A stretch of DNA of 64,000 nt from Paenibacillus yonginensis (GTDB taxonomy: Bacteria; Bacillota; Bacilli; Paenibacillales; Paenibacillaceae): NCBI RefSeq assembly GCF_001685395.1, contig NZ_CP014167.1, positions 124,001-188,000 of the forward strand. The letters run 5' to 3'. Below the pieces are notes generated by a model, which was not told the DNA's origin, searched no databases, and worked only from the letters and a program-made list of their open reading frames with translations. The position numbers and the translations under genes were made by a program. Shown here in pieces: positions 34,567-43,189 of the stretch. How positions within the stretch are numbered: the stretch's first letter is position 1; every line of letters starts with the position of its first letter.

Positions 34567-35955
34567 ATGGAGCAAAGCGTAATCCGGGTTTCGAACAGAA
34601 AGGATATCGTAGATTTCGTCAATTCGCATCCGGTCAGCAAATCCGGCTTCAAAATTATTTTGCTGGCTCTCGCCGGCGTATTCGTGGATGCCTACGATTT
34701 CACGAGCATCGGAATCGGTACGGCACAGCTGCAGGAGCAGTTCGGCTTGTCCGCCGTGGAACTGGGCAGCTTGACAGCCATCATGGCGGTGGGTTCGCTT
34801 CTGGGAGCGATTTTTGGAGGGTATTATACGGATAAATTCGGGCGGAACAAAATGTTTCTGATCGACTTGTTTCTCATGGTATTCGCCGCATTCGGAGCGG
34901 CTTTGTCGCCCAATTTCGGCTGGCTCGTGTTTTTCCGGCTGTTGATGGGGATCGGAGTCGGGCTGGATATTCCGGTGGCGCTGAGCTTTATAGCCGAATT
35001 CAGCAACCTGAAGAAGAAGGGGAGCAACGTGACGCTCTGGTGCCCGCTCTGGTTTACGGCGGCATCCATAACCGGGTTGATTGCCCTGCCTTTTTATTTG
35101 CTGGACCAGCATGAATACATCTGGAGATGGTCCGTCGGCATCGGCGGCGTTTTTGCCCTGATCGTCCTGTTCCTGCGTTATTTCTTTATGAATGAAAGCC
35201 CGCTGTGGGCGGCGCACTATTTGTCGATTGAGGAAAGCGCCAAGGTTCTCCGGAAGACCTACAACATCGAAGTGATCGTCACGGAGAACGCCGAAACAGG
35301 CAAGGCCGAAAAGGCCAAACAAGCGAAACCGTCTTATAAAGCGATTTTTCAAGGGAAATACAAGCTCAGAACGATATTGGCTTCCATTATCACCTTTACC
35401 CAGAGCATGGAATATTTCGCGGTTGGTTTCTATATTCCGACCATTTCCAGCCTCTTGTTCGGCAAAGGCGTCATCTACGCGATCGTCGGCACTATCGTGT
35501 TTAATCTGTTTGGTGCCTTGGGCGGGTTCCTGGGCGCTTCGTTAAATACCCGCTGGGGGGTCCGCAAGCTGTCCATCGCCGGCTATATCCTTGCCGGGCT
35601 TGGGCTTCTGCTGATGGGCGGGGTCGGCAATGTGTACGCCGGAATATCGGCGGTGCTGCTGGCGGCATTTATTTTCGGACATGCGTTTGGTCCGGGCTCG
35701 CAGGGAATGACGATGGCGACTTTGTCCTATCCGACGGAGCTCCGTGGTCTCGGAACCGGCTTTGGACAGGGCGTAACCCGAGCAGGCAGCATACTTGGCT
35801 TTTTCCTGTTCCCGGTCGTGCTGGCCGCGGCAGGCCTCTATAATACTCTGCTGATGCTGGCGGTTGTGCCCGTGCTGGGTTTAATTGCAACGCTGTGGAT
35901 TAAATGGGAGCCGGTTGGATTAGACGTGGAAAATGGAAAAGAAATTTCGGCTTAA
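34567..35955 (+). CDS. MFS transporter, metabolite:H+ symporter type
   Basis: A 462-residue membrane protein with twelve predicted helices. Helix 1 contains VFVDAYDFTSIGIG, like the Asp-x-x-Asp motif of aromatic-acid:H+ symporters (AAHS) and related sugar/metabolite porters. The loop GYYTDKFGRNKM between helices 2 and 3 is the MFS signature. A cytosolic loop between helices 6 and 7 is Lys/Ala-rich. As the first plus-strand gene next to the IclR regulator, it is the likely importer of the compound degraded by the cluster. The exact substrate is unknown. Confidence 0.87.
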   Translation: MEQSVIRVSNRKDIVDFVNSHPVSKSGFKIILLALAGVFVDAYDFTSIGIGTAQLQEQFGLSAVELGSLTAIMAVGSLLGAIFGGYYTDKFGRNKMFLIDLFLMVFAAFGAALSPNFGWLVFFRLLMGIGVGLDIPVALSFIAEFSNLKKKGSNVTLWCPLWFTAASITGLIALPFYLLDQHEYIWRWSVGIGGVFALIVLFLRYFFMNESPLWAAHYLSIEESAKVLRKTYNIEVIVTENAETGKAEKAKQAKPSYKAIFQGKYKLRTILASIITFTQSMEYFAVGFYIPTISSLLFGKGVIYAIVGTIVFNLFGALGGFLGASLNTRWGVRKLSIAGYILAGLGLLLMGGVGNVYAGISAVLLAAFIFGHAFGPGSQGMTMATLSYPTELRGLGTGFGQGVTRAGSILGFFLFPVVLAAAGLYNTLLMLAVVPVLGLIATLWIKWEPVGLDVENGKEISA

Positions 35956-36078
35956 CGCAGGGATTTTTGTAAAATAGCCAAAATTTCCGCTTGAATCGTT
36001 TTTGTCCAGAAAAAAAACTTGATTTTTACGGAAATGCCTTCAAAATAAACTATAAAATCACCGAATAACGGATTTTAA

Positions 36079-36095
36079 ATACCGAAATTCGGTAC
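36079..36095. promoter_or_regulatory. Operator 2, candidate IclR-family site
   Basis: ATACCGAAATTCGGTAC, a near-perfect dyad that shares ACCGAAATTCGG with operator 1 in opposite orientation. It sits upstream of pxpB just after an AT-rich stretch with a possible -10 TATAAA at 36051, so it should control the main operon. Confidence 0.6.
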
Positions 36096-36157
36096 AACAT
36101 TCGTAAAGGTTTATGAAGAGATTACAGAAGAGGGGTTTCCCTTTCAGGAGGAACGGT

Positions 36158-36922
36158 ATGGTGATCCACAATCCAAACGGTGCCGATGCCTGGAGCGGAC
36201 TTCAAATTCTTCCGCTTGGCGATTCGGCCCTGGTGATCAAATTTGGCGATGCCATTGATCTGGAGACGCACAAGCGCATCAGGCAGCTGTCCGAATATTT
36301 GGAGCATCATCCTTTTGCAGGAATGACCGAATACGTCCCCGCTTTTACGACAGTCACCATTTATTATGACCCATGGAAGGTTGCAGCCGAGTCTGCTTCC
36401 GCAGACGGGGACGTCCGGCAGTCTCCGTTTGAGGCAGTCAAGGCTGCTGCCCTGAACCTGCTGCTGGAGCTTAAGGATACGGATTCGGCGGCCCCGGCCA
36501 CGGTTCGCATTCCGGTTTGCTACGGCGGGGAGCTGGGACCGGACTTGGAGGAAGTTGCAGCCGTCAACGGGCTGACGAGAGAAGAAGTGATCAGCATTCA
36601 CAGCTCGGCCGATTATTTGGTCTATATGCTGGGGTTCGCGCCGGGATTTGCTTATCTGGGCGGCATGTCCGGCCGCATAGCAACTCCCCGCAGGCAAACG
36701 CCTCGGCTGGCCATTCCCGCGGGAACCGTAGGCATTGCCGGGGAACAAACCGGGGTTTATCCGATTGAAACGCCGGGGGGCTGGCAGCTGATCGGCAGAA
36801 CGCCGATCCGCCTGTTTGTACCAGACCGGACGCCGCCGACGGTGCTCAAGGCCGGAGATCTTGTCCGGTTCTACCCGATTTCCCGTCAGGAATACGAGGA
36901 ATGGGAGGAATCGAGCTTATGA
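36158..36922 (+). CDS. pxpB: 5-oxoprolinase/lactam hydrolase subunit PxpB (KipI-like)
   Basis: A 254-residue cyclophilin-like-fold protein. The hallmark GFAPGFAYLGGM lies at residues 159-170, and RIPVCYGGELGPDLEEVA precedes it. In the ATP-dependent PxpABC complex it forms the carboxyltransferase-like part with PxpC and helps convert 5-oxoproline to glutamate. Here it may act on a different lactam. The ATG at 36158 follows AGGAGG by six bases; an upstream in-frame start is weak. Its stop overlaps the start of pxpC (ATGA). PxpA is encoded 5.4 kb further on, within the same cluster. Confidence 0.92.
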   Translation: MVIHNPNGADAWSGLQILPLGDSALVIKFGDAIDLETHKRIRQLSEYLEHHPFAGMTEYVPAFTTVTIYYDPWKVAAESASADGDVRQSPFEAVKAAALNLLLELKDTDSAAPATVRIPVCYGGELGPDLEEVAAVNGLTREEVISIHSSADYLVYMLGFAPGFAYLGGMSGRIATPRRQTPRLAIPAGTVGIAGEQTGVYPIETPGGWQLIGRTPIRLFVPDRTPPTVLKAGDLVRFYPISRQEYEEWEESSL

Positions 36923-37920
36923 GCCTTAGGATTGGCAAACCGGGTCTGTTGACCACGGTACAGGATCTGGGCCGGTTCGGCTTCCAGAAATACGGCGTCA
37001 TTGCAAGCGGGGCGATGGATGCCTTTGCCCTGCGGGCAGCGAACCTGCTGGTCGGCAACCCTCAGGGGGCAGCCGGTCTGGAAGTTACGATGCTGGGGCC
37101 GGAGATTCAATTTGAACATACGACGTTGATTTCGGTCTGCGGCGGCGACTTGTCCCCGCAATTAAACGGCCGGCCTTTTCCTTTATGGAGAACCGTGCTG
37201 GTTCCGAGTGGCGGCGTGGTGAGCTTCGGCCGGATGAAGCTTGGCTGCCGTGCTTACCTGGCGGTTGCGGGCGGCATTGACGTACCGCTGGAAATGAACA
37301 GCCGCTCGACCTATTTGCGGGCCGGCATCGGAGGTTTTCAGGGCCGGGCGCTGAAGTCGGGGGATGTTCTCCCGGTTGGCGAACCGACCTATCAGGGCTC
37401 ACAGCTGCTGAGGCTGCTGGCCCGGGATGCGGACAGGGAAGCCGGGGCGGTCAGCCGCTGGTCGGCTGCTTCGAGCCTCAGGCCTGCTTATTCCGCCAAC
37501 CCCGAGGTAAGAGTTATAGCTGGCGCGCAGTATCCGGATTTCTCGGCAGACAGCCGGGTCTCCTTTGAACAGGACGCCTATTCCGTTCTGCCGGAGTCGG
37601 ACCGTATGGGCTACCGGTTCAGCGGCGGTTCGTTAAAGCTCGAGAAGCCGGCTGAAATGATTTCAACGGCGGTCACCTTCGGAACGGTTCAGGTTCCGCC
37701 GGGCGGTAATCCAATCGTGCTGATGGCGGATAGGCAAACAACCGGCGGTTACCCGGTAATCGCCCAGGTGGCATCGGTGGATTTGCCGCTGCTCGCCCAG
37801 GTGAATTTGGGCGGCAAGGTACGGTTTCGCCTCATATCGCTGGAGGAAGCCGAAGAGCTCCAGCTGCAGCGGGAGGCAGCCCTGCAGACGTTCGAAAGCG
37901 GGATAAGCAGCCTGCGTTAG
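36919..37920 (+). CDS. pxpC: 5-oxoprolinase/lactam hydrolase subunit PxpC (KipA-like)
   Basis: A 333-residue member of the biotin-dependent carboxyltransferase-like family. Conserved segments are VQDLGRFGFQKYGVIASGAMD (positions 14-34), CGGDLSPQLNG and YLAVAGGIDVP. Near the C-terminus lie FSGGSLKLEKPAEMISTAV-like and VLMADRQTTGGYPVIA, the usual family end. It partners PxpB, to which it is translationally coupled, and PxpA. The PxpABC complex hydrolyses a lactam with ATP, so it would open a ring amide in the catabolic pathway proposed here. Confidence 0.92.
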   Translation: MSLRIGKPGLLTTVQDLGRFGFQKYGVIASGAMDAFALRAANLLVGNPQGAAGLEVTMLGPEIQFEHTTLISVCGGDLSPQLNGRPFPLWRTVLVPSGGVVSFGRMKLGCRAYLAVAGGIDVPLEMNSRSTYLRAGIGGFQGRALKSGDVLPVGEPTYQGSQLLRLLARDADREAGAVSRWSAASSLRPAYSANPEVRVIAGAQYPDFSADSRVSFEQDAYSVLPESDRMGYRFSGGSLKLEKPAEMISTAVTFGTVQVPPGGNPIVLMADRQTTGGYPVIAQVASVDLPLLAQVNLGGKVRFRLISLEEAEELQLQREAALQTFESGISSLR

Positions 37921-38047
37921 CCGGTTTAATAAGCTGAAGCCTTACGGCAGTACACCTTTCGGCTCTTTAATGTGTTACCGAGGGAACGAGGGATCAGGGC
38001 AGAGGATAATAGGGAGTTATTTTAACCAAGTGGAGAGGAGGGCGGTT

Positions 38048-38824
38048 ATGACTGAGGGCGGTTATTCCAAATTGGAAATATCGAATTTAAAGGTTGAATA
38101 TTACGCTAAGAATCAGCGGACCGTAGCTTTGGAAAATGTGGATCTGAAAGTCGAGGACGGTGAATTTGTCTCCGTGATTGGTCCCAGCGGCTGCGGGAAA
38201 TCCACGCTCCTTAAGGTGGTGTCGGGCCTGCTGACGCCGGCTGCCGGAACGGCCCGGATCGACGGTAAAGAGATTAAGGAAATTCCGGGACAGGTCGGCA
38301 TGGTCTTTCAGAACGATGCGCTGCTGCCTTGGAAGAGTGTGGCGGACAATATCCGGCTGCCTCTGGTGATTAAAGGGATGTCCAAGCAGGAGCAGGACGC
38401 GGAAGTCAAACGCCTGCTGCAAATGGTCGGGCTGGAAGGCTTTGGCCACTATCATCCCAAACAGCTGTCGGGCGGTATGAAGAAGCGGGTCGCCTTGGCC
38501 CGGACGTTTGCTTACGATCCGGACATTTATTTGATGGATGAGCCGTTTGGACCGCTTGATGCCCAGACCCGGGTGAAGATCGGTGAGGAATTTCTGCATA
38601 TTTGGGAGCATGTAGGCAAAAGTGTGCTTTTCATCACCCATGACATCGAAGAAGCAATTGCTTTGTCCGACCGGGTTATCGTCATGTCTTCCCGTCCGGG
38701 AAGGATCAAAGCTGAATTCAAGGTGAATCTGGAGCGTCCGCGTCCCTTCTATGATATTCGCTTTGACCCCGTCTTCAAAGAATTGCAGAAAGAGATATGG
38801 ACCCAGATGTCCAGCGAGGAATAG
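38048..38824 (+). CDS. ABC transporter ATP-binding protein, NitT/TauT family
   Basis: A 258-residue ATPase. Walker A GPSGCGKST lies at residues 45-53, the Q-loop VFQND near 87-91, the signature LSGGM at 140-144 and Walker B YLMDEP at 161-166, followed by the D-loop GPLDAQ. Sequence type is that of SsuB/TauB/NrtD, which energise uptake of sulfonates, nitrate, pyrimidines or aromatic acids. ATG at 38048 has GAGAGGAGGG upstream. The permease and binding-protein genes follow at once, giving a complete three-part importer. Confidence 0.93.
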   Translation: MTEGGYSKLEISNLKVEYYAKNQRTVALENVDLKVEDGEFVSVIGPSGCGKSTLLKVVSGLLTPAAGTARIDGKEIKEIPGQVGMVFQNDALLPWKSVADNIRLPLVIKGMSKQEQDAEVKRLLQMVGLEGFGHYHPKQLSGGMKKRVALARTFAYDPDIYLMDEPFGPLDAQTRVKIGEEFLHIWEHVGKSVLFITHDIEEAIALSDRVIVMSSRPGRIKAEFKVNLERPRPFYDIRFDPVFKELQKEIWTQMSSEE

Positions 38825-38841
38825 GAAGGAGAGTGGAAGAT

Positions 38842-39645
38842 ATGGCCTCGGAACCGAAAGAGAGAAGCTCCGGCTCGGCTAAAGCCGCTCCCGGCAGGTA
38901 CAGCAGCAGCAGTGTCTGGCTGGGCCGAATTATCTTATTTGTTGTCCTTATCGGTCTTTGGGAGTTTCTGTCGGGCCGGGCGTTTAACGCTTTTTGGGTC
39001 AGCAAGCCGTCCCTCATCGCCAAACGGATTTATGATATGACCTTGAACGGCGATTTGTGGTATCACCTAAGCGTTACGCTTCAGGAATCCCTCGTCGGCC
39101 TGCTGATCGGTATGGTTGGCGGTACGCTGCTCGGGATTGTTATCGCTTTTAGCGGCATTTTTCAAAAATGGGTTTATCCCTACATCATGGCTTTATACAG
39201 TCTTCCCCGGGTATCGCTGGCTCCGCTATTTATCGTCTGGTTTGGCATTGGCATGTCGTCCAAAATTCTGATGGTTGTAGCGATGGTTATCTTCGTCGCT
39301 TTCTATAATGCTTACGAAGGCGTGCGAAATATCGACAAGGACCTCCTGGACATGATGAGCACTTTCAAGGCGAAATGGAACCATAAGCTGAACTGGGTGG
39401 TATTTCCGTCCATCACGACCTGGATTCTGACCAGTCTACGGCTCAATATCGGGATGGCGCTGATCGGCTCGGTCATCGCCGAACTGGTCGGGTCCAACCG
39501 CGGATTGGGTTATTACATTACTTATTCTTCAAACATGCTGGATACGACGGGCATCTTCACCGGTCTGGTCCTGATCATGCTGATTGCTGTCGTTCTGGAA
39601 CAGATCATCATTCAGGTTGAGCGCCGTTTGCTGAAGTACCGCTAA
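38842..39645 (+). CDS. ABC transporter permease, NitT/TauT (SsuC-like)
   Basis: A 267-residue membrane protein with about six helices. The EAA-like loop is NIDKDLLDMMSTFKAKWNHKLNWVV, and ALIGSVIAELVGSNRGLGYYI is the usual SsuC/TauC signature. ATG at 38842 follows AGGAGAG; an upstream in-frame start lies inside the ATPase gene. It forms the membrane channel for the importer encoded at 38048-40745. Confidence 0.92.
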   Translation: MASEPKERSSGSAKAAPGRYSSSSVWLGRIILFVVLIGLWEFLSGRAFNAFWVSKPSLIAKRIYDMTLNGDLWYHLSVTLQESLVGLLIGMVGGTLLGIVIAFSGIFQKWVYPYIMALYSLPRVSLAPLFIVWFGIGMSSKILMVVAMVIFVAFYNAYEGVRNIDKDLLDMMSTFKAKWNHKLNWVVFPSITTWILTSLRLNIGMALIGSVIAELVGSNRGLGYYITYSSNMLDTTGIFTGLVLIMLIAVVLEQIIIQVERRLLKYR

Positions 39646-39689
39646 TTCAATCCAAATACTACATTTCAAAGGATAGGGGAGGAAAGAAA

Positions 39690-40745
39690 ATGAGACAAAC
39701 AAAGATTTCGCTTGCAGCGCTTCTGGTATTGATGATGGTGGTGCTGGGAGCATGCGGGAACGGGAACAATTCCGCATCTTCCGTGAACAGCGCAGATCCT
39801 TCCGAGACTTCTTCCGGCACGGGAGCCAGCTCAAGCAATGGGGGAGAAACAAACAGCACACCGGAGAAGGCCACGATTCGTGTAGGTCTGGTAGGCGGGG
39901 GCATGACTCCGATCATCACGCAGATCGGCATCAACGACGGCTCTTACGAGCAGGCGGGAATTACCGTTAAGAAAGAGGAATTCAGCTCCGGCGCCGATAT
40001 GGTGCAGGCTCTGGTAGGCGGAAGTCTGGATATTGCGCTCGGCTCCTACGAACACGTGCTGAGACAGCAAAAGAATGGGCTTGGCGTGAAAGCTTACGGG
40101 GAAATCTTTAACGGCGGCGGTTATGCGCTGGTAGTTAAGAAGGATGCCCCTTACCAATCGCTGGCCGATTTGAAAGGCAAAACCCTGGCCGTTACCAAGG
40201 TCGGCAGCTTGTCCGATACGGTGCTTCGCGAAGGGCTTAAAGACGCAGGCATCGACGGCAGCAAAGATGTGCAAATCATCAACGGCGGCAGCGGCGCTAC
40301 CATGCTGGCAGCGATCGAAAGCGGCAAGACTGCCGGTGGCATGGCTTCCGAACCCACCGTCTCGCAGATGGTAGCTACAGGCAATTATCGTGTGCTTTAC
40401 GATCCGCCGTATGATTTTGCCGGGATCGTCGTGATGGCCAAAACCGATTGGGTAGACAAAAATCAGGACGCTATGCGCCGTTTCCTTCAGGTCAGCAGTG
40501 AAATCAATGACCGTGCCCAGCAGGACCCCGCTTCCGCAGTAGCCGCTATGCTGAAGGAGTTTAACCAAGTTCCCGCGGACGTGATGGAGACGGCTGTGAA
40601 GAACCAGTTGGCCAAGGTGCCGGAGGGTTTGAAAGTAACCGAAGCCGGCGCCAAGAAAGTGTCCGACATCGAAATCGAGCAGGGCGTTATCAATAAAGAA
40701 ATTCCGTTTGATCAAACCGTAGACCTGTCCTTACTTCCACAATAA
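39690..40745 (+). CDS. ABC transporter substrate-binding lipoprotein (NMT1/SsuA-like)
   Basis: A 351-residue lipoprotein. The signal sequence ends in the lipobox VLGAC with Cys22, then a Ser/Asn/Gly linker. The mature part has the NMT1/SsuA fold: TIRVGLVGGGMTPIITQIGI at the start, MVQALVGGSLDIALGSYE and LADLKGKTLAVTKVGS later. Homologues bind alkanesulfonates, taurine, nitrate, pyrimidine precursors or aromatic acids. In this context an aromatic or heteroaromatic acid is plausible. It is the last gene of the importer, followed after 20 bases by the UbiD-type decarboxylase. Confidence 0.9.
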   Translation: MRQTKISLAALLVLMMVVLGACGNGNNSASSVNSADPSETSSGTGASSSNGGETNSTPEKATIRVGLVGGGMTPIITQIGINDGSYEQAGITVKKEEFSSGADMVQALVGGSLDIALGSYEHVLRQQKNGLGVKAYGEIFNGGGYALVVKKDAPYQSLADLKGKTLAVTKVGSLSDTVLREGLKDAGIDGSKDVQIINGGSGATMLAAIESGKTAGGMASEPTVSQMVATGNYRVLYDPPYDFAGIVVMAKTDWVDKNQDAMRRFLQVSSEINDRAQQDPASAVAAMLKEFNQVPADVMETAVKNQLAKVPEGLKVTEAGAKKVSDIEIEQGVINKEIPFDQTVDLSLLPQ

Positions 40746-40765
40746 AAAGGAGTGACCTGCAGATC

Positions 40766-42193
40766 ATGGCCAAAGATTTAAGATCCTATCTGTCACAGCT
40801 TGTTCAGCAAAATGAAAGCCAAGTCCGGCTGGTCGATACGGAGGTTGATCCTCGTTTCGGCATTACGGCCTATGCGGCGGCATTGGCTGAAAAAGGCGAT
40901 TATCCAGCCCTGTTGTTCAATAAGGTAAAAGGCTCCGATATCGCCTGCATCTCCAACTTGCTTACATCCTACGAACGAATCGCTTTGTATTTAGGCTGCG
41001 ATGTGCAGGACATTCCCCGCGTTTATGGGGAGAAGCTGCAAAAGCCGATTGATCCGGTCGTCATCGAGCGCTCCGAGGCAACGGTCAAGCAGCAAGTGAT
41101 TGAAGAGAAGGACGTTGATCTGTCGAAGCTGCCGATCCCGGTGCATAACGAGCTGGACGGCGGGCCATATCTGTCTGCGGGTGTCATGATCATACGCGAT
41201 CCGGATTCGGGTCTGATCAATGCGGGCATTTACCGCCATCAGATCTTCAACGAACGCGACATGGGCGTTTGGTTTCTGGGTGCGCACCACGGCGGCCTGA
41301 TTTATAAAAAATATAAGCAGCAGGGCAAGCCGGCCCCGATTGCCATCGCGCTGGGCCATCATCCCGGCTTCCTGATGGGAGCCGTATCCCGGGTGCAGGG
41401 CATCGGCGGCGAATATGAAGCGGCGGGCGCCTTGATGGGCGAAGCGCTGGAGCTGGTCAAAGCCGACACCTCGGATCTGCTGGTTCCGGCTCATGCCGAA
41501 ATCATTCTCGAAGGCGAAATCCTGCCGGACAACGATCATGCCGAAGGACCGTTCGGCGAGTGGCCGGGCCACTACCTTGGCGGCGGCTCCGTGCCGACTA
41601 TCCGCATTACCCGGATTACGCACCGGAACAATGCGATATTCCAGGACATCGTAGCCTCGGGGCGCGAGCATCTGGTCGTGGGCGGCGTGCCCCGTTCGGG
41701 CAGCATTTATCAGACGGTCAAACAGGTTGTGCCGAGCCTGAAGACGGTTAATGTGCCTTTCTACAGCCGAATGAACTGTTACATTTCGCTGCGCAAGGAG
41801 CGGGATTCGGATGTGAAAAAGGCAGCCTTCGCCGCGCTGAACACCGAGCAGGAGAATCTGCGCCACATCGTGGTTGTTGATGAAGACATCGACGTGTTTA
41901 ATGGCGAAGAAATCGCCTGGGCGATAGGTACCCGTTTCGATGCCGAACGCGATCTGCTCGTCATTCCGAAATGGAACGGTCCGGGCGGACTGCTTCCGAC
42001 CAACTGGGAGTATAACGCAGAAGGGAAAAATACGCCGCGCATGTCCAGCGCCGTAGTTGTTGACGCAACCAAACCGGCACCGCCGGTCGTCTTTCCTAAG
42101 CGGGCCGTGGTTCCGCGGGAGCAGGTGGAGCTGGCTGAGCTTGAGTCGCTGCGCGGCTTAAATGCGGAAGAGAAGGGCAAATGGCTGCCGTAA
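40766..42193 (+). CDS. UbiD family (prenylated-FMN) decarboxylase
   Basis: A 475-residue cytosolic enzyme. The family catalytic triad can be seen: Arg157 in NAGIYRHQ, and Glu260 and Glu265 in EGPFGE, with the five-residue spacing of the Fdc1/UbiD glutamates. LPIPVHNELDGGPYLSAGV is the usual strand near the metal/prFMN site. These enzymes reversibly decarboxylate aromatic, heteroaromatic or alpha,beta-unsaturated acids using prenylated FMN. No UbiX-type prenyltransferase is encoded nearby, so the cofactor must come from elsewhere in the genome. It sits between an acid importer and lactam/oxidoreductase genes, so decarboxylation of the imported acid or an intermediate is likely. Confidence 0.92.
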   Translation: MAKDLRSYLSQLVQQNESQVRLVDTEVDPRFGITAYAAALAEKGDYPALLFNKVKGSDIACISNLLTSYERIALYLGCDVQDIPRVYGEKLQKPIDPVVIERSEATVKQQVIEEKDVDLSKLPIPVHNELDGGPYLSAGVMIIRDPDSGLINAGIYRHQIFNERDMGVWFLGAHHGGLIYKKYKQQGKPAPIAIALGHHPGFLMGAVSRVQGIGGEYEAAGALMGEALELVKADTSDLLVPAHAEIILEGEILPDNDHAEGPFGEWPGHYLGGGSVPTIRITRITHRNNAIFQDIVASGREHLVVGGVPRSGSIYQTVKQVVPSLKTVNVPFYSRMNCYISLRKERDSDVKKAAFAALNTEQENLRHIVVVDEDIDVFNGEEIAWAIGTRFDAERDLLVIPKWNGPGGLLPTNWEYNAEGKNTPRMSSAVVVDATKPAPPVVFPKRAVVPREQVELAELESLRGLNAEEKGKWLP

Positions 42194-42221
42194 GGCAGTA
42201 CATATAAACATTTAAACATTC

Positions 42222-42288
42222 CAAGCCTCAAGCCATTTGCGGGGGTCTGCTGAGAAGCAGAACCCCGCAAGTGGCTGGGGCTGGCTTG
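42222..42288 (+). terminator. Long hairpin between ubiD-like and pxpA genes
   Basis: Outer arms CAAGCC/GGCTTG enclose AGCCATTTGCGGGG and CCCCGCAAGTGGCT, with TCTGCT-gaga-AGCAGA at the tip. TGTTTCTT follows. It could terminate a fraction of transcripts or stabilise the upstream message; it divides the operon into two expression blocks. Confidence 0.65.
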
Positions 42289-42384
42289 TTTCTTAATCGA
42301 AGTTGGCCTAGCAGAGGAGTCAGCCGGTGGAAGCCGTCTGATTTTTCGAATTTATCGAGCTAAACAACGGGAGGGAAAACAAAG

Positions 42385-43164
42385 ATGAGAATGGTGGATT
42401 TGAACTGTGATATGGGGGAAAGCTTCGGCGCTTACAAGCTGGGCAGAGACGAGGAGATATTAAAATATGTGACGTCCGCTAACATTGCCTGCGGGTTCCA
42501 CGGCGGCGATCAGGCGACGATGCGCAAGACGGTCAAGCTGGCTTTGGAGCATGGTGTTGCTATCGGTGTGCATCCGGGCCTGCAGGACCTGATCGGCTTT
42601 GGCCGCCGGGATATGGATATTTCGCCCCAAGAGGCTTATGACCTTGTAGTTTACCAGATTGGCGCCTTATGGGCCTTCGTTAAAGCGGAAGGAGCCCGCC
42701 TGCAGCATGTGAAGGCGCATGGGAATTTGTACAACATGGCCGCCAGAAATGCCGCGCTGGCTGAAGCTATTGCCGAAGCAGTGTATAAGGTCGATCCCGA
42801 GCTGATTCTGTACGGCCTGGCCGGCAGTGAACTGATCAAGGCGGGGTCGAAGGCGGGGCTTCGTACTGCCAGTGAAGTTTTTTCCGACCGTACCTATCAA
42901 TCCGACGGTTCCTTGACCTCCCGCCGGCTGCCTGATTCGATGATCACGGACGAAGAGGTGTCGCTCAAGCAGGTGATCCGTATGGTTTCGGAAGGCAAGG
43001 TGCTGTCGCAGCAAAAGGTGGATGTGCCGATTCAGGCCGATACCATCTGTGTGCATGGCGATGGCGTGCATGCCGTCGAATTTGCGAGCAAGATCAGAAC
43101 CTCGCTGGAAGCTGCCGGGATTACCGTGCAGGCTCCCGGCAAAACAACTGGACTGAACGCCTGA
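42385..43164 (+). CDS. pxpA: 5-oxoprolinase/lactam hydrolase subunit PxpA (LamB/YcsF family)
   Basis: A 259-residue cytosolic protein with the typical opening [12 protein letters not shown] (residues 4-15) and metal/active-site segments ACGFHGGD (35-42), [10 protein letters not shown] and KAHGNLYN. PxpA supplies the hydrolase part of the ATP-dependent 5-oxoprolinase complex. GGGAGGG precedes the ATG. It is unusual that pxpA stands 5.4 kb from pxpBC, with transporter and decarboxylase genes between; in most genomes the three are adjacent. Confidence 0.93.
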   Translation: MRMVDLNCDMGESFGAYKLGRDEEILKYVTSANIACGFHGGDQATMRKTVKLALEHGVAIGVHPGLQDLIGFGRRDMDISPQEAYDLVVYQIGALWAFVKAEGARLQHVKAHGNLYNMAARNAALAEAIAEAVYKVDPELILYGLAGSELIKAGSKAGLRTASEVFSDRTYQSDGSLTSRRLPDSMITDEEVSLKQVIRMVSEGKVLSQQKVDVPIQADTICVHGDGVHAVEFASKIRTSLEAAGITVQAPGKTTGLNA

Positions 43165-43189
43165 TAGGCGAAACAAAGGAGGAGAAACC

